Origin: Cyclobacteriaceae bacterium | Lineage (GTDB): Bacteria; Bacteroidota; Bacteroidia; Cytophagales; Cyclobacteriaceae | Direction of reading: 5' to 3' | Length of the DNA: 64,000 bases | Assembly: GCA_028285445.1 (NCBI GenBank) | Contig: JANQPQ010000027.1 | Span: 1 to 64,000, forward strand | Part shown: piece by piece, positions 33,176-41,249 of the stretch | How the letters are laid out: every line of letters begins with the position of its first letter | How positions within the stretch are numbered: the stretch's first letter is position 1 | Notes under the pieces: generated by a model | Told to the model about the DNA's origin: nothing | Seen by the model: the letters and a program-made list of their open reading frames with translations, nothing else | Databases searched by the model: none | Position numbers and translations under genes: made by a program

Positions 33176-34258
33176 TTATTCTTGTAATTTAGAGGTTTGA
33201 GCCATCAAATAAAAATCAACGATTACCAGCGCAGCCAATGCTTCCACAATTGGTACGGCCCTTGGCACCACGCATGGATCGTGACGACCCTTACCCGCAA
33301 CCACTACCTCTTCGCCTGTTTTATCGATGCTGCTCTGCTCTTTCATGATGGTAGCAACTGGTTTGAAAGCCACACTGAAGTGGATGTCTTCTCCATTGGA
33401 AATGCCTCCCTGAATACCTCCAGAGTGGTTGGTTGATGTTGCAACCTTACCGGCTTTTTTGGTGAATGCATCATTGTGCTCGGATCCTTTCATCGCTACC
33501 CCTGCAAATCCACTGCCATATTCAAAACCTTTCACGGCATTGATTGACATCATAGCCTTTGATAGTTCTGCGTGCAACTTATGAAAGATTGGTTCGCCAA
33601 GTCCTGCTGGTACTCCTTGTATTACTCCTGTTATAATGCCCCCCACAGAATCGCCATCCTTCTTAACCGCTTTTATATGCTCCTCCATGGCTTGGGCCGA
33701 TTCAGCATCAGGACAACGGACATCATTGGAATCTACCTGAGACAGGTCAAGTTCCTGATAAGGCTTGCTACAGGTGATTTGGCCCACTTGGGAAACGTAG
33801 GCTTTACTGACAATGCCTATTTGGCCCAGAAGCAATTTGGCGATGCCGCCAGCGGCTACCCAATTAGCAGTTTCCCGCGCGGAACTCCTGCCCCCACCAC
33901 GATAATCGCGATTGCCAAACTTTTGGTCATAGGTATAATCAGCATGTGAAGGTCTATACTTATCAGCTATATGGGAATAGTCCTTGCTTTTGGCATCCTT
34001 GTTCTTAATCATTATCGCGATTGGCGTGCCTGTAGACTTGCCCTCAAAAACTCCAGACAGGATCTCAAACTGATCGTCTTCTTTGCGGGCTGTCGTTAGG
34101 GCCGATTGCCCTGGTCGTCGGCGAGACAATTCACTTTGAATAAAACTTTCATCTATGACCAAACCTGCCGGGCAGCCATCTATGATGACACCAATCGCTG
34201 GTCCGTGCGATTCACCAAAGGTTGTAATTCGAAATAGATAGCCAAATGAATTGTACAT
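33176..34258 (-). CDS. aroC: Chorismate synthase
   Basis: A 360-residue enzyme that converts 5-enolpyruvylshikimate-3-phosphate to chorismate, the last step of the shikimate pathway, using reduced FMN. Diagnostic blocks: [19 protein letters not shown] at the N terminus with the catalytic His, [65 protein letters not shown] and [16 protein letters not shown] near the C terminus. All expected FMN and phosphate contacts appear intact. Full length. A -7 promoter element lies at 34270-34277. Confidence 0.97.
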   Translation of the reverse strand: MYNSFGYLFRITTFGESHGPAIGVIIDGCPAGLVIDESFIQSELSRRRPGQSALTTARKEDDQFEILSGVFEGKSTGTPIAIMIKNKDAKSKDYSHIADKYRPSHADYTYDQKFGNRDYRGGGRSSARETANWVAAGGIAKLLLGQIGIVSKAYVSQVGQITCSKPYQELDLSQVDSNDVRCPDAESAQAMEEHIKAVKKDGDSVGGIITGVIQGVPAGLGEPIFHKLHAELSKAMMSINAVKGFEYGSGFAGVAMKGSEHNDAFTKKAGKVATSTNHSGGIQGGISNGEDIHFSVAFKPVATIMKEQSSIDKTGEEVVVAGKGRHDPCVVPRAVPIVEALAALVIVDFYLMAQTSKLQE

Positions 34259-34269
34259 AACTCGCGGAG

Positions 34270-34277
34270 CAAAGCTA
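34270..34277 (-). promoter_or_regulatory. -7 promoter element (TAGCTTTG) for aroC
   Basis: Perfect TAnnTTTG match on the minus strand ending 12 bp before the aroC ATG, implying a very short leader. Confidence 0.4.
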
Positions 34278-34313
34278 TGAAAATGAGGTTAGAATAAGAA
34301 TTAGAGTATACTT

Positions 34314-35753
34314 CTACTTCTTGAAGATGAATGCTGCCACCAATATCAACATTAGCAGAATAACTATGTTGGCATAGGTTTTTATGGAGTCAAAACGGCT
34401 TCTGGCTTCCAATACATTGCTATCGGCGCCAATTCTATCGTAGAACTCTCCAAGATCGCTGGCAATGATTGATTGGTTCTTTTTACTCTCCCCGAAGGCT
34501 TTCATTTCCACATTTGCAGTAATAGTATCGTAGACCTCTTCGCTTGGGTTAAAATAAACCCACTGGAAGTAATCTTTCAGGTTGTATTCCCCTGGCTCTG
34601 CCGGTATGATAAAGTAGTTAAATGATTTGGAACCGGTTACCCTATTGTTTCTTCTGTTGATATTCTGGGCGACGTTGGGATCGTAGAATTCAAAATTCCC
34701 ATCATCATTGATGATCGGATTGTTTATGGCCGAAATATTGCCTTCACCATAAATACTGAATTCATAATTAAAACTTTGCCCAGTCATAACCTCGCGTTGG
34801 CTGATGCGTTCTTCCAGGCGGAAGTTTCCGACGGCCACCTGGTCTCTCATCGGGTGTGGCGGCAGTTCTTTTACCTTTATTGACCTCGGCCTTGAATAAA
34901 ATGTCTTAAAGTCCTCCTGTCTGTTTCGTCCAAAGAAAGAGGGATTCTTAGCTACTTTGTATTTTATCATTTCCAAACCAACAGAGGGAAAGTCAATTGG
35001 CTCCAGGTTAAGCGGGTAGTAAGCCGCCTGATAGATTTTATACTGGGTGTATCGCTTATTATTAAGCGTGATGGGCTCACCATTTATATTCTCAATGTTG
35101 AAATTCTCTTCCCAGCAACTGGTGGGTTTTAGTTTCTTAAGAATCTCAGAGAGTTGCTTGCCCAATTCATGAAACTGCAACGGCGCCCTGTTGCTTTCAG
35201 CAACGTAAAATGCCAGAGTGCCAACGAAACCTTCTCCAACGTAGACTTCATTCTTATCGGTGGTAAAGGCAATAAATGCATCTTCTTCGACATCAATGTA
35301 ATCCTGGGCTTGACGTCGGGAGCGTGAATCAAACATATCTTTAAAGGGGTCTCTGAAAGGATCCCTTCGTTCTTTCTCCGGGCCTACTTTTACTTTCTTT
35401 CCTGGTACGCTTATTTCCTCTCCGTTAATGCGCATTTTGAAAGATGGCACTATGAATATTCCCTCTTTCTCAGGTATGTAATTCTGGGTTATACTTTGGC
35501 TCGAGCTAATCTGACCATTGATGATGTTGGTTGACGAAGCTGAGGAGGTGCCCCTCTTTATAAATCCCTCAATGTCAGGGAAGTTATCATAGCTTTTCAG
35601 GCGACCATTGTTAACGGTTACAGTGATTTTGAACTCCTCGTTAAAAGCTACTTCGTCGGCCCCAAGTTTGATTGTAATCTCCTGGCCAAGTGCACTTTGC
35701 GACACAAATAATGCCCAAAAAAAGAATGCGATATTGCCGATTTGCACTTTCAT
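34314..35753 (-). CDS. BatD family membrane protein
   Basis: Start at ATG 35753. The 479-residue protein has a signal peptide (IAFFFWALFVSQSALGQ), an extracytoplasmic series of Ig-like domains (ITIKLGADEVAFNEEFKITV; DNFPDIEGFIKRGTSSAS; AFIAFTTDKNEVYVGEGFVG; VTGSKSFNYFIIPAEPGEYN), and a C-terminal transmembrane helix (IVILLMLILVAAFIFKK). This is BatD (oxygen-tolerance protein) of the Bat operon, thought to work with von Willebrand-domain BatA/BatB and MoxR ATPase. Those partners are not adjacent here, so the gene is an orphan or its operon is elsewhere. A -7 element at 35798-35805 marks its promoter. Confidence 0.88.
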   Translation of the reverse strand: MKVQIGNIAFFFWALFVSQSALGQEITIKLGADEVAFNEEFKITVTVNNGRLKSYDNFPDIEGFIKRGTSSASSTNIINGQISSSQSITQNYIPEKEGIFIVPSFKMRINGEEISVPGKKVKVGPEKERRDPFRDPFKDMFDSRSRRQAQDYIDVEEDAFIAFTTDKNEVYVGEGFVGTLAFYVAESNRAPLQFHELGKQLSEILKKLKPTSCWEENFNIENINGEPITLNNKRYTQYKIYQAAYYPLNLEPIDFPSVGLEMIKYKVAKNPSFFGRNRQEDFKTFYSRPRSIKVKELPPHPMRDQVAVGNFRLEERISQREVMTGQSFNYEFSIYGEGNISAINNPIINDDGNFEFYDPNVAQNINRRNNRVTGSKSFNYFIIPAEPGEYNLKDYFQWVYFNPSEEVYDTITANVEMKAFGESKKNQSIIASDLGEFYDRIGADSNVLEARSRFDSIKTYANIVILLMLILVAAFIFKK

Positions 35754-35797
35754 CAATTGTGATTTTTTCGCTAATTCTAGTACAATTAACGACCGGA

Positions 35798-35805
35798 CAA
35801 AATTA
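35798..35805 (-). promoter_or_regulatory. -7 promoter element (TAATTTTG) for batD
   Basis: Perfect TAnnTTTG match on the minus strand, 44 bp upstream of the BatD ATG. Confidence 0.45.
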
Positions 35806-35913
35806 AGGTTATTTCTTGGAATTAAGGGCTTTTTTCGCTAGCTTCAAAAGCTATTTGAAAAGTAGTTCTTTTCTTATTTTCGCTAACATTCTTTGTACAA
35901 AATCAGACAAATT

Positions 35914-36099
35914 ATGCTAGAGTATGTAAAAACCATTCTCAAGAAAGTGAGCTTCGATCGGAAATTGTTTGAGAAGGAATTGAAGAAGGCAATTGCAAGT
36001 CTTGTTCCCCCCGAAATAGCTGAACTTAAGAGATGGTGCTATGAAAACTTTGGCAACACCTATTCCACCATCCTGAAAAGATGTTTTGTTGCAGTTTAA
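35914..36099 (+). CDS. Small conserved-looking helical protein, 61 residues
   Basis: ATG 35914 (MLEYVKTILKKVSFDRKLFE); a TTG seven codons earlier is less likely. The product is a basic helical protein (KELKKAIASLVPPEIAELKR, then WCYENFGNTYSTILKRCFVA). A strong terminator 26 bp after its stop argues that it is a real, independently transcribed gene. I do not know its function. The pattern, with a proline break and two aromatic pairs, would fit a small regulatory or ribosome-associated protein. Confidence 0.6.
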   Translation: MLEYVKTILKKVSFDRKLFEKELKKAIASLVPPEIAELKRWCYENFGNTYSTILKRCFVAV

Positions 36100-36125
36100 G
36101 TTTTAAGTAAAGTAATAACTGATAT

Positions 36126-36148
36126 AGCCCGCCATTCGGCGGGCTTTT
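36126..36148 (+). terminator. Rho-independent terminator after the 61-residue gene
   Basis: Perfect stem AGCCCGCC / GGCGGGCT with loop ATTC, followed by TTT and ATTTT. Confidence 0.88.
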
Positions 36149-36223
36149 ATTTTGGAATACAGTTTGCAATATCCACGTAAATCGACTTTAATAGTGATTG
36201 AAATTGAATAGAAACTAATTGTG

Positions 36224-37948
36224 ATGAGAATAACCTTAGCTTCTATATTACTTTTGGCCACGACAACTCTATTTGCACAAGAAGTGCCGATAAGGAAGTT
36301 GTCAACTACCATCAATCGAAGCCAAACCAATAATAGCAATCCAGTGTTGTCTGGTGATGGTCGCTATATGATTTATATCAGTGACCTTGCCCGTGAGGAA
36401 GGCCTGAAATGGTGGTACACCCGCAAGCGGTCTGGAGGTTGGACTAAGCAGGAGTTCTTTGATCAGAAAATAGATCAGTCAAATGTAAATGCACAGGGAG
36501 GTTTTTCACTGAGCGCTGATGGTAATACCATCTTATTTACCTCCAAGCGCTATGGAAGTATGGGCTCTTACGATATTTGGATATCAGAAAAAAAGGGAGA
36601 TACCTGGGGGGCGCCCTTTAATGCCGGAAAACCGGTTAATTCCAATTTAGGTGAAGGCGACCCTAGCCTAAGTCCTGATGGGAAGTACCTCTTCTTCACT
36701 CGATGCCAAAATTTAGGTATCTCCACCGCTAGCGGTTGCGATCTCTATATGGCAGAAAGGAAACCAAACGGATATTTCAATGAGCCTGTAAAATTACCTG
36801 GCCCAATAAACTCCAGTAGCGAGGTTGCTCCCCTAATGCTATCAGACAACCAGACCCTGGTTTTCGCATCAGATAGGCCTGGGGGAAAAGGAGGATACGA
36901 TTTATATCTTTCCCGAAAAGAAGGCGAGAATTGGACAGAACCCATTGCTTTCGACTTCATAAACACGCCTGAAGACGATAGATACGTAAGCATACCCAGC
37001 AAAGGAGATTTGGCTTACTTCACCAAAACCGAGAAAGGATTTAAGACCATTGTGATGGCAAAGCTGCCTCCTGAATTCCAGCCGAGGAGAATTATCTGGC
37101 TTAATGGAAAGGTGTCTGCAATGGCCGATGGTAGCCCCGTAAAGTCAGTGGTGCAGTTAAAGAATCTTGTCAATGGGCATTCTGAGGTAACAGCGGTTGA
37201 CGCCAGGGGTTTCTTCAGTTTGTACCTGGCGCAAGGCGGCGACTATGATTTAAGTGTATTGGACCCTACCGGTGAGTATGCTTTCTCTTCCCGGCGATAT
37301 AATCTTCTGGAACTGGAGGAGTCTCGCAGACAGAATGAGGAGTTCAAAATGGTAATGGCCCAGCCAAGTAATGGTCTCTTATTGGGCAATGTGAATTTTG
37401 TGGAGAATGAAACAGCATTGGAGACAAGCTCTGAGATGGAGTTACAACGGGTGCTGTATTTAATGAAGAAGCGGCCGTCATTGAATTTGGAAGTGGGAGT
37501 TTACTTAACAGATTACATGGAGGACAGCATGCAGAGTGTTCCTGATCTTACCGAAGTTATAATCGATACCCTTATACACACCGAAATTGTAGAGAGAATC
37601 GATTCGGTTATCAATCATGAAGCGGTGCAAAGATTGGACTCCCTGCTTACTGAAGTAAATGGTACAGATATCGATTCACTCGATGTGGAATCCCAGGAAG
37701 TTGATTCAATTCATCAACAACTTTCTGCCTACGAAAGAGTAGTTACTTACGATACAATCTATACCGAAGAGTTGAAATACACTTACCACAATGACCGCTC
37801 AGAACAGCAGGCTCAGGAGGTGGTTAAGTTTCTCACCGATCACGGTGCTCCGCCCAGCAGGCTAAGTGCCGTAGGTTACAAAGACAGACGTCCCGAAGGA
37901 GTTTTTGACGCAGAACGGAGGCGAGTTGTCTATATTAAATTCCAATAG
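36224..37948 (+). CDS. Exported PD40 beta-propeller protein with C-terminal OmpA domain
   Basis: ATG 36224 (a GTG precedes it). The 574-residue protein has signal peptide MRITLASILLLATTTLFAQ, then TolB/PD40 blades (NPVLSGDGRYMIYISD; GFSLSADGNTILFTSKR; DPSLSPDGKYLFFTR; PLMLSDNQTLVFASDRPGG), a carboxypeptidase-regulatory-like segment (VSAMADGSPVKSVVQLKNL) and an OmpA domain beginning GNVNFVENETALE. The OmpA domain is split by an acidic insert of about 80 residues (DSMQSVPDLTEVIID to VTYDTIYTEELKY), then resumes with NDRSEQQAQEVVKFLTDHGA and DAERRRVVYIKF. The design resembles PorE-like wall-binding proteins of T9SS, but a T9SS role is only a guess. Confidence 0.82.
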   Translation: MRITLASILLLATTTLFAQEVPIRKLSTTINRSQTNNSNPVLSGDGRYMIYISDLAREEGLKWWYTRKRSGGWTKQEFFDQKIDQSNVNAQGGFSLSADGNTILFTSKRYGSMGSYDIWISEKKGDTWGAPFNAGKPVNSNLGEGDPSLSPDGKYLFFTRCQNLGISTASGCDLYMAERKPNGYFNEPVKLPGPINSSSEVAPLMLSDNQTLVFASDRPGGKGGYDLYLSRKEGENWTEPIAFDFINTPEDDRYVSIPSKGDLAYFTKTEKGFKTIVMAKLPPEFQPRRIIWLNGKVSAMADGSPVKSVVQLKNLVNGHSEVTAVDARGFFSLYLAQGGDYDLSVLDPTGEYAFSSRRYNLLELEESRRQNEEFKMVMAQPSNGLLLGNVNFVENETALETSSEMELQRVLYLMKKRPSLNLEVGVYLTDYMEDSMQSVPDLTEVIIDTLIHTEIVERIDSVINHEAVQRLDSLLTEVNGTDIDSLDVESQEVDSIHQQLSAYERVVTYDTIYTEELKYTYHNDRSEQQAQEVVKFLTDHGAPPSRLSAVGYKDRRPEGVFDAERRRVVYIKFQ

Positions 37949-37962
37949 GGAGGAGAGGCGTG

Positions 37963-38508
37963 CTAAACCGTCACTATAGGAATTGTGACCATAGTTTGCC
38001 CCCACAATAGTCTCATTTCCAAATTCTCACTACCCGAGGCAAATTCGATGGTGAAGCGTTCGGTATCTGAAGGAACGATCAAAGAGGGGGCCTGGACTCG
38101 AAGAGCGTCTTTGGCGGAGTCATAAGTAAAATGTCCCCATTGATCTAGCTCATTGTTGAAAATTATCGTCCAGGAGATATCACCGGGAATAGTAAATAAA
38201 GTATAGGTGCCAGCAGACAGTTTGTTCCCAGCAACAATTATATCCTGATTGAGTGTTACCTCAGTGGCCTCGTTGGCTCCTGTGCGCCACACTTCCCCAA
38301 AAGGCACCAGGCTATCTTCATACCCAAATAGCTTTCTCCCTTTCTTATAAGGCCTGGAGTACTCTACCTTAATCTGTAATCCGCTGTTGTGCGAAAAATT
38401 CACCTGGTCTTGAGGGCTGAATGATTTGGTGTAAATCCTAAAGCTGTACAGCCCCAGGATAATAAGGGCTACGATAATGCCAGCTACTATGGAAAGTTGT
38501 TTGAACAA
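37963..38508 (-). CDS. DUF2911 family membrane-anchored protein
   Basis: TTG start (no ATG near the N terminus); 181 residues. One N-terminal membrane helix (IVAGIIVALIILGLYSF), then a periplasmic beta-sandwich with DUF2911 blocks: IKVEYSRPYKKGRKLFG, VPFGEVWRTGANEATEVTLN, LSAGTYTLFTIPGDISWTII and NNELDQWGHFTYD. Function unknown, common in Bacteroidota. It starts 11 bp after the MORN-like protein stop, so the two are probably co-transcribed. Confidence 0.85.
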   Translation of the reverse strand: MFKQLSIVAGIIVALIILGLYSFRIYTKSFSPQDQVNFSHNSGLQIKVEYSRPYKKGRKLFGYEDSLVPFGEVWRTGANEATEVTLNQDIIVAGNKLSAGTYTLFTIPGDISWTIIFNNELDQWGHFTYDSAKDALRVQAPSLIVPSDTERFTIEFASGSENLEMRLLWGQTMVTIPIVTV

Positions 38509-38519
38509 GATATTCCGCT

Positions 38520-40022
38520 TTAGTTGTTATCCGTATTTGACGGCGGTGTTTCGTCCACCGTATCCAATACCAGGCCACTTCTGCTATAATAAGTCCAATT
38601 GCCTGATTTTTGATCCTTAACATAATTACCTTCGGATTCTACTCGCCCGTTGCTATAGTAGAATGTCCACTTGCCATCTTTAAGGCCTTGTTTGAAAGTG
38701 CCTTCCTCGGCAAGTTTTTGATTCTCGTTGTAATATTTCCAGCTCCCATGAGGAATGCCATTTTCAAAGTCGCATTCAATTTGCTTGCGCCCATTTTGGT
38801 AGTAGTTGATTTTAGTGCCTTTCCCATTTATCAGGTTGCCACTTGATAGTGTGTCTCCGGAGAGTGTGATATATTCTGTTACATTCCAGAGCTTGCCTAA
38901 ATTCCAATCTTCCTCTTGCATCAGGCTACCATCGACATGAAAAAGTCCCCAGAGCCCATCCTCTTTGCCTCGTGTGAAACTTCCTATTGACTTTAGTTGC
39001 CCATTGTCGTGGTATCTAAATCTTTGCCCATGCTCTAAGTTATTGCGGTATTCTCCTTCTTCAATCAGAAAGCCGCCACGATTGAAATATCTCCAAAGTC
39101 CGTTTTTCATATTGGCCTCGTAGTCTCCACGGCTTTCAAGCATGCCGCTGTCATAATAGCTACTCCAGGTGCCTGTTCTTTGACCATTCTGGTATTGCCC
39201 TCTTTCTCTGGTCTTGCCATTGCGATGATATTCCACATAAACGCTGTCTGCTTTTCCTTCCTTAAAGTATGTGATTGACTTTGGTTGGTCGTTGTCGAAA
39301 AATTCTTCTCTAATTCCTACAGGCAATCCATTTTCGAATTTTTCCCTTTTTAAGACTCTACCGCCTCCGCCGTATTCCAGCCAGGTACCAACAGCGATCC
39401 CCTTTTGGTAGTGGCTTTCATTTAGTTTCCTACCATATTCATCATATTCAATCCAGGTACTATCTTTCTCTCCTAAGTCAAAAAATCCCTCGATGTAAAC
39501 GCTACCATGAGGGTAGTTTTCCTGCCACTTACCATGAAGTGAGTCGCCTTCATAGTTAGATTCGATTAAAAGGTCACCAAAGTCGTTATAATAGTTGGCG
39601 CGCCCGGACTTCAGGTTTCTCTTGAATTGGATCTCAGCCTCTTTTTCTCCGCTCACATGCCAGTACTGCCACAGCCCCTCCTTCATTCCTCTTTCGTATC
39701 TGCCCTCAGATTTCAAATAGCCAGCTTGATAGAATTCCCGCCATTTACCATCAGGTATGCCGGCTTGATACTCAAGCTCTGCTTTTACAGCCAGGTTAGC
39801 ATAATAAGATTTCCAGGTGCCAGTTCTCTCACCAGATTGAAAACGGCCTTGCTCTAGCAGAGTGCCAAACTTATTGTAGATCTCCCATAACCCTTCTTTT
39901 TGCCCTTCTTTTAGTTCGCCTTTCGAATAGGAAGAACTGTCAGGTTCAAAAATTACCTGCGGTTGACTCCATGCGGATGCAGCAAATATGCAGACAGCGA
40001 GTATGATCAAGACCTTCCTCAT
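38520..40022 (-). CDS. Exported MORN-like repeat protein (about 19 repeats)
   Basis: Start at ATG 40022 (signal MRKVLIILAVCIFAASAWSQ). The 500-residue product is almost entirely made of ~23-residue repeats of the form GxWxxYYxNGxLxxxGxYxxGxx, for example EGLWEIYNKFG, TGTWKSYYANL, DGKWREFYQAGY, NGLWRYFNRGGF and DGKWTFYYSNGR; I count about 19. Homologues are often labelled YwqK antitoxin, but that label rests on the repeat, and no toxin gene is present. A repeat sheet exported to the periplasm or surface is the safe description. It ends in a Thr/Pro/Asn-rich tail. Twin promoter elements lie at 40053-40060 and 40067-40074. Confidence 0.85.
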   Translation of the reverse strand: MRKVLIILAVCIFAASAWSQPQVIFEPDSSSYSKGELKEGQKEGLWEIYNKFGTLLEQGRFQSGERTGTWKSYYANLAVKAELEYQAGIPDGKWREFYQAGYLKSEGRYERGMKEGLWQYWHVSGEKEAEIQFKRNLKSGRANYYNDFGDLLIESNYEGDSLHGKWQENYPHGSVYIEGFFDLGEKDSTWIEYDEYGRKLNESHYQKGIAVGTWLEYGGGGRVLKREKFENGLPVGIREEFFDNDQPKSITYFKEGKADSVYVEYHRNGKTRERGQYQNGQRTGTWSSYYDSGMLESRGDYEANMKNGLWRYFNRGGFLIEEGEYRNNLEHGQRFRYHDNGQLKSIGSFTRGKEDGLWGLFHVDGSLMQEEDWNLGKLWNVTEYITLSGDTLSSGNLINGKGTKINYYQNGRKQIECDFENGIPHGSWKYYNENQKLAEEGTFKQGLKDGKWTFYYSNGRVESEGNYVKDQKSGNWTYYSRSGLVLDTVDETPPSNTDNN

Positions 40023-40052
40023 CCAATGAATTGTGGTTTGAATGCAAGTATG

Positions 40053-40074
40053 CAAAATTAATGCTACAAAATTA
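40053..40074 (-). promoter_or_regulatory. Two overlapping-range -7 promoter elements for the MORN-like gene
   Basis: TAATTTTG occurs twice on the minus strand (40053-40060 and 40067-40074), 14 bp apart, 31-52 bp before the ATG. Either could serve the gene. Confidence 0.45.
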
Positions 40075-40130
40075 AAACGAGTAGCCCTATAATGATGGCT
40101 CGAATTTTAGCAATAAATGAATCGAGGTTA

Positions 40131-40138
40131 TATCTTTG
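40131..40138 (+). promoter_or_regulatory. -7 promoter element (TATCTTTG) for the 36-residue membrane peptide
   Basis: Perfect TAnnTTTG match, 20 bp before ATG 40159. A weak TTTT stretch 22 bp upstream could be the -33 partner. It supports ATG 40159 over ATG 40117 as the start. Confidence 0.4.
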
Positions 40139-40158
40139 ATACTTATTCCAAAGAGCTT

Positions 40159-40269
40159 ATGAGTGCATTATTTTTAGTTTTGGTCCTTTTCGTATTAGCA
40201 ATTGTTTCCCCGTGGATATTCCCAAACAAAATGGTGAGCAAGCACGATAAGGACATCGAAAAGGGCTGA
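40159..40269 (+). CDS. Small membrane peptide, 36 residues
   Basis: ATG 40159 to TGA 40267-40269. One hydrophobic helix (ALFLVLVLFVLAIV) is followed by PWIFPNK and a charged end KHDKDIEKG, a single-span peptide layout. An in-frame ATG at 40117 would add 14 residues, but the -7 element at 40131-40138 would then fall inside the gene. Its stop lies 13 bp from the convergent YccF gene, the same tight spacing seen at other true convergent ends here. Function unknown. Confidence 0.45.
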   Translation: MSALFLVLVLFVLAIVSPWIFPNKMVSKHDKDIEKG

Positions 40270-40282
40270 TAGGTATTCGGTT

Positions 40283-40657
40283 CTAAATGCTGCGAATGTC
40301 TTTGCCAAAAGGCGCCAATCCCAACCCTGCCAATTTTAGGTGCTGAATAGCAAAAGGAATTCCAATTATTGTGATAGCCAGTAAAGCTGCAAGAAGCAGG
40401 TGGGTAATTGCAATGGAGATTCCACAAACCAGAATCCAAATTACATTAAGAATTATCTGAAGGCAGCCCCCAGCTCTTTCAGTGGTAACTACCTCCCTTC
40501 CAAATGGCAATAATGCCAGGGACGCCATTTTTAACGTTTGCAGTCCAAACGGGATGCCAACTATAGTAGCAAAAAGTACAATGCTACCTATTAGATATTG
40601 AATGAAAATAATGAGGCCTCCGAGAATAACCCAAAGTACATTGCCTATAAAACTCAT
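40283..40657 (-). CDS. YccF family inner-membrane protein
   Basis: A 124-residue protein with two repeated YccF units: NVLWVILGGLIIFIQYLIGS, then GIPFGLQTLKMASLALLPFG, and again LNVIWILVCGISIAITHLLL, then GIPFAIQHLKLAGLGLAPFG. Four transmembrane helices. The internal duplication and the repeated GIPF...LKxAxLxLxPFG motif are diagnostic. Function unknown in all bacteria. It is 13 bp upstream-adjacent, on the same strand, to the barrel gene stop and may be co-transcribed with it. Confidence 0.9.
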   Translation of the reverse strand: MSFIGNVLWVILGGLIIFIQYLIGSIVLFATIVGIPFGLQTLKMASLALLPFGREVVTTERAGGCLQIILNVIWILVCGISIAITHLLLAALLAITIIGIPFAIQHLKLAGLGLAPFGKDIRSI

Positions 40658-40670
40658 AGAATTATATACC

Positions 40671-41249
40671 CTATTTAAGCCAATAAGTTGCTGAGAGTTG
40701 CAAGACCTTGTTTTGAAACTTAGTGCCGGTACCGGGTGAGGCTACTGAGGTATTATTAAGACTATTAACATAGCGAAGTTCAAGGCTAATAACTTGTACC
40801 GGGTTGAATCCAAGACCACCAGCTATAGCGATGTCGAATGATCGCAACTGATCAGTTACGCGCTGGTCCTGAACGGGATCCTTGATTTTGCCATCAAGCA
40901 GGTAGCCGATTTGGGGCCCAAGATTAAGGAAGGTGGTGGGGTTAAGTTGTAAACGAACCAGCAGAGGTAAATTCAGGTAGAAATACTTGTTTTTTCTCTC
41001 TGGGATGGCCTTATCAGCGGCACCTTGCAATGAAATGAAGAGCTCTGATTGAATTGTAAAGGTACTCTTGCTTTCAATCACGGTAGATAATCCGAAGTGA
41101 TAACCAAACCGGGGATTAAGGTTAGATTCTTTATTGCCCAGGGTGGCAAGGTTTAATCCGCCTTTCGCACCGGTGCTAAAGCTCTGAGCTGGCAACACTG
41201 AATACAGGCCACAAGTGAGTGTTATAAGTATCAGTGTTGGTTTGAACAT
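40671..41249 (-). CDS. Outer-membrane beta-barrel protein
   Basis: A 192-residue exported barrel with signal peptide (ends SVLPAQ). The opening FSTGAKGGLNLATLGNKES and strands GYHFGLSTVIESKSTFTIQS, YFYLNLPLLVRLQLNPTTFL, LNLGPQIGYLLDGKI, IAGGLGFNPVQVISLELRYV and KVLQLSATYWLK fit the OMP_b-brl_2/PorT-like family. Its start overlaps the end of the nitronate monooxygenase gene by 19 bp, so the two are translationally linked. Confidence 0.78.
   Translation of the reverse strand: MFKPTLILITLTCGLYSVLPAQSFSTGAKGGLNLATLGNKESNLNPRFGYHFGLSTVIESKSTFTIQSELFISLQGAADKAIPERKNKYFYLNLPLLVRLQLNPTTFLNLGPQIGYLLDGKIKDPVQDQRVTDQLRSFDIAIAGGLGFNPVQVISLELRYVNSLNNTSVASPGTGTKFQNKVLQLSATYWLK

Noticed and set aside
38520..40022. 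YwqK-type antitoxin annotation for the MORN-like protein
   Set aside because: The repeat unit alone gives that label; the protein is exported and no toxin gene is adjacent.
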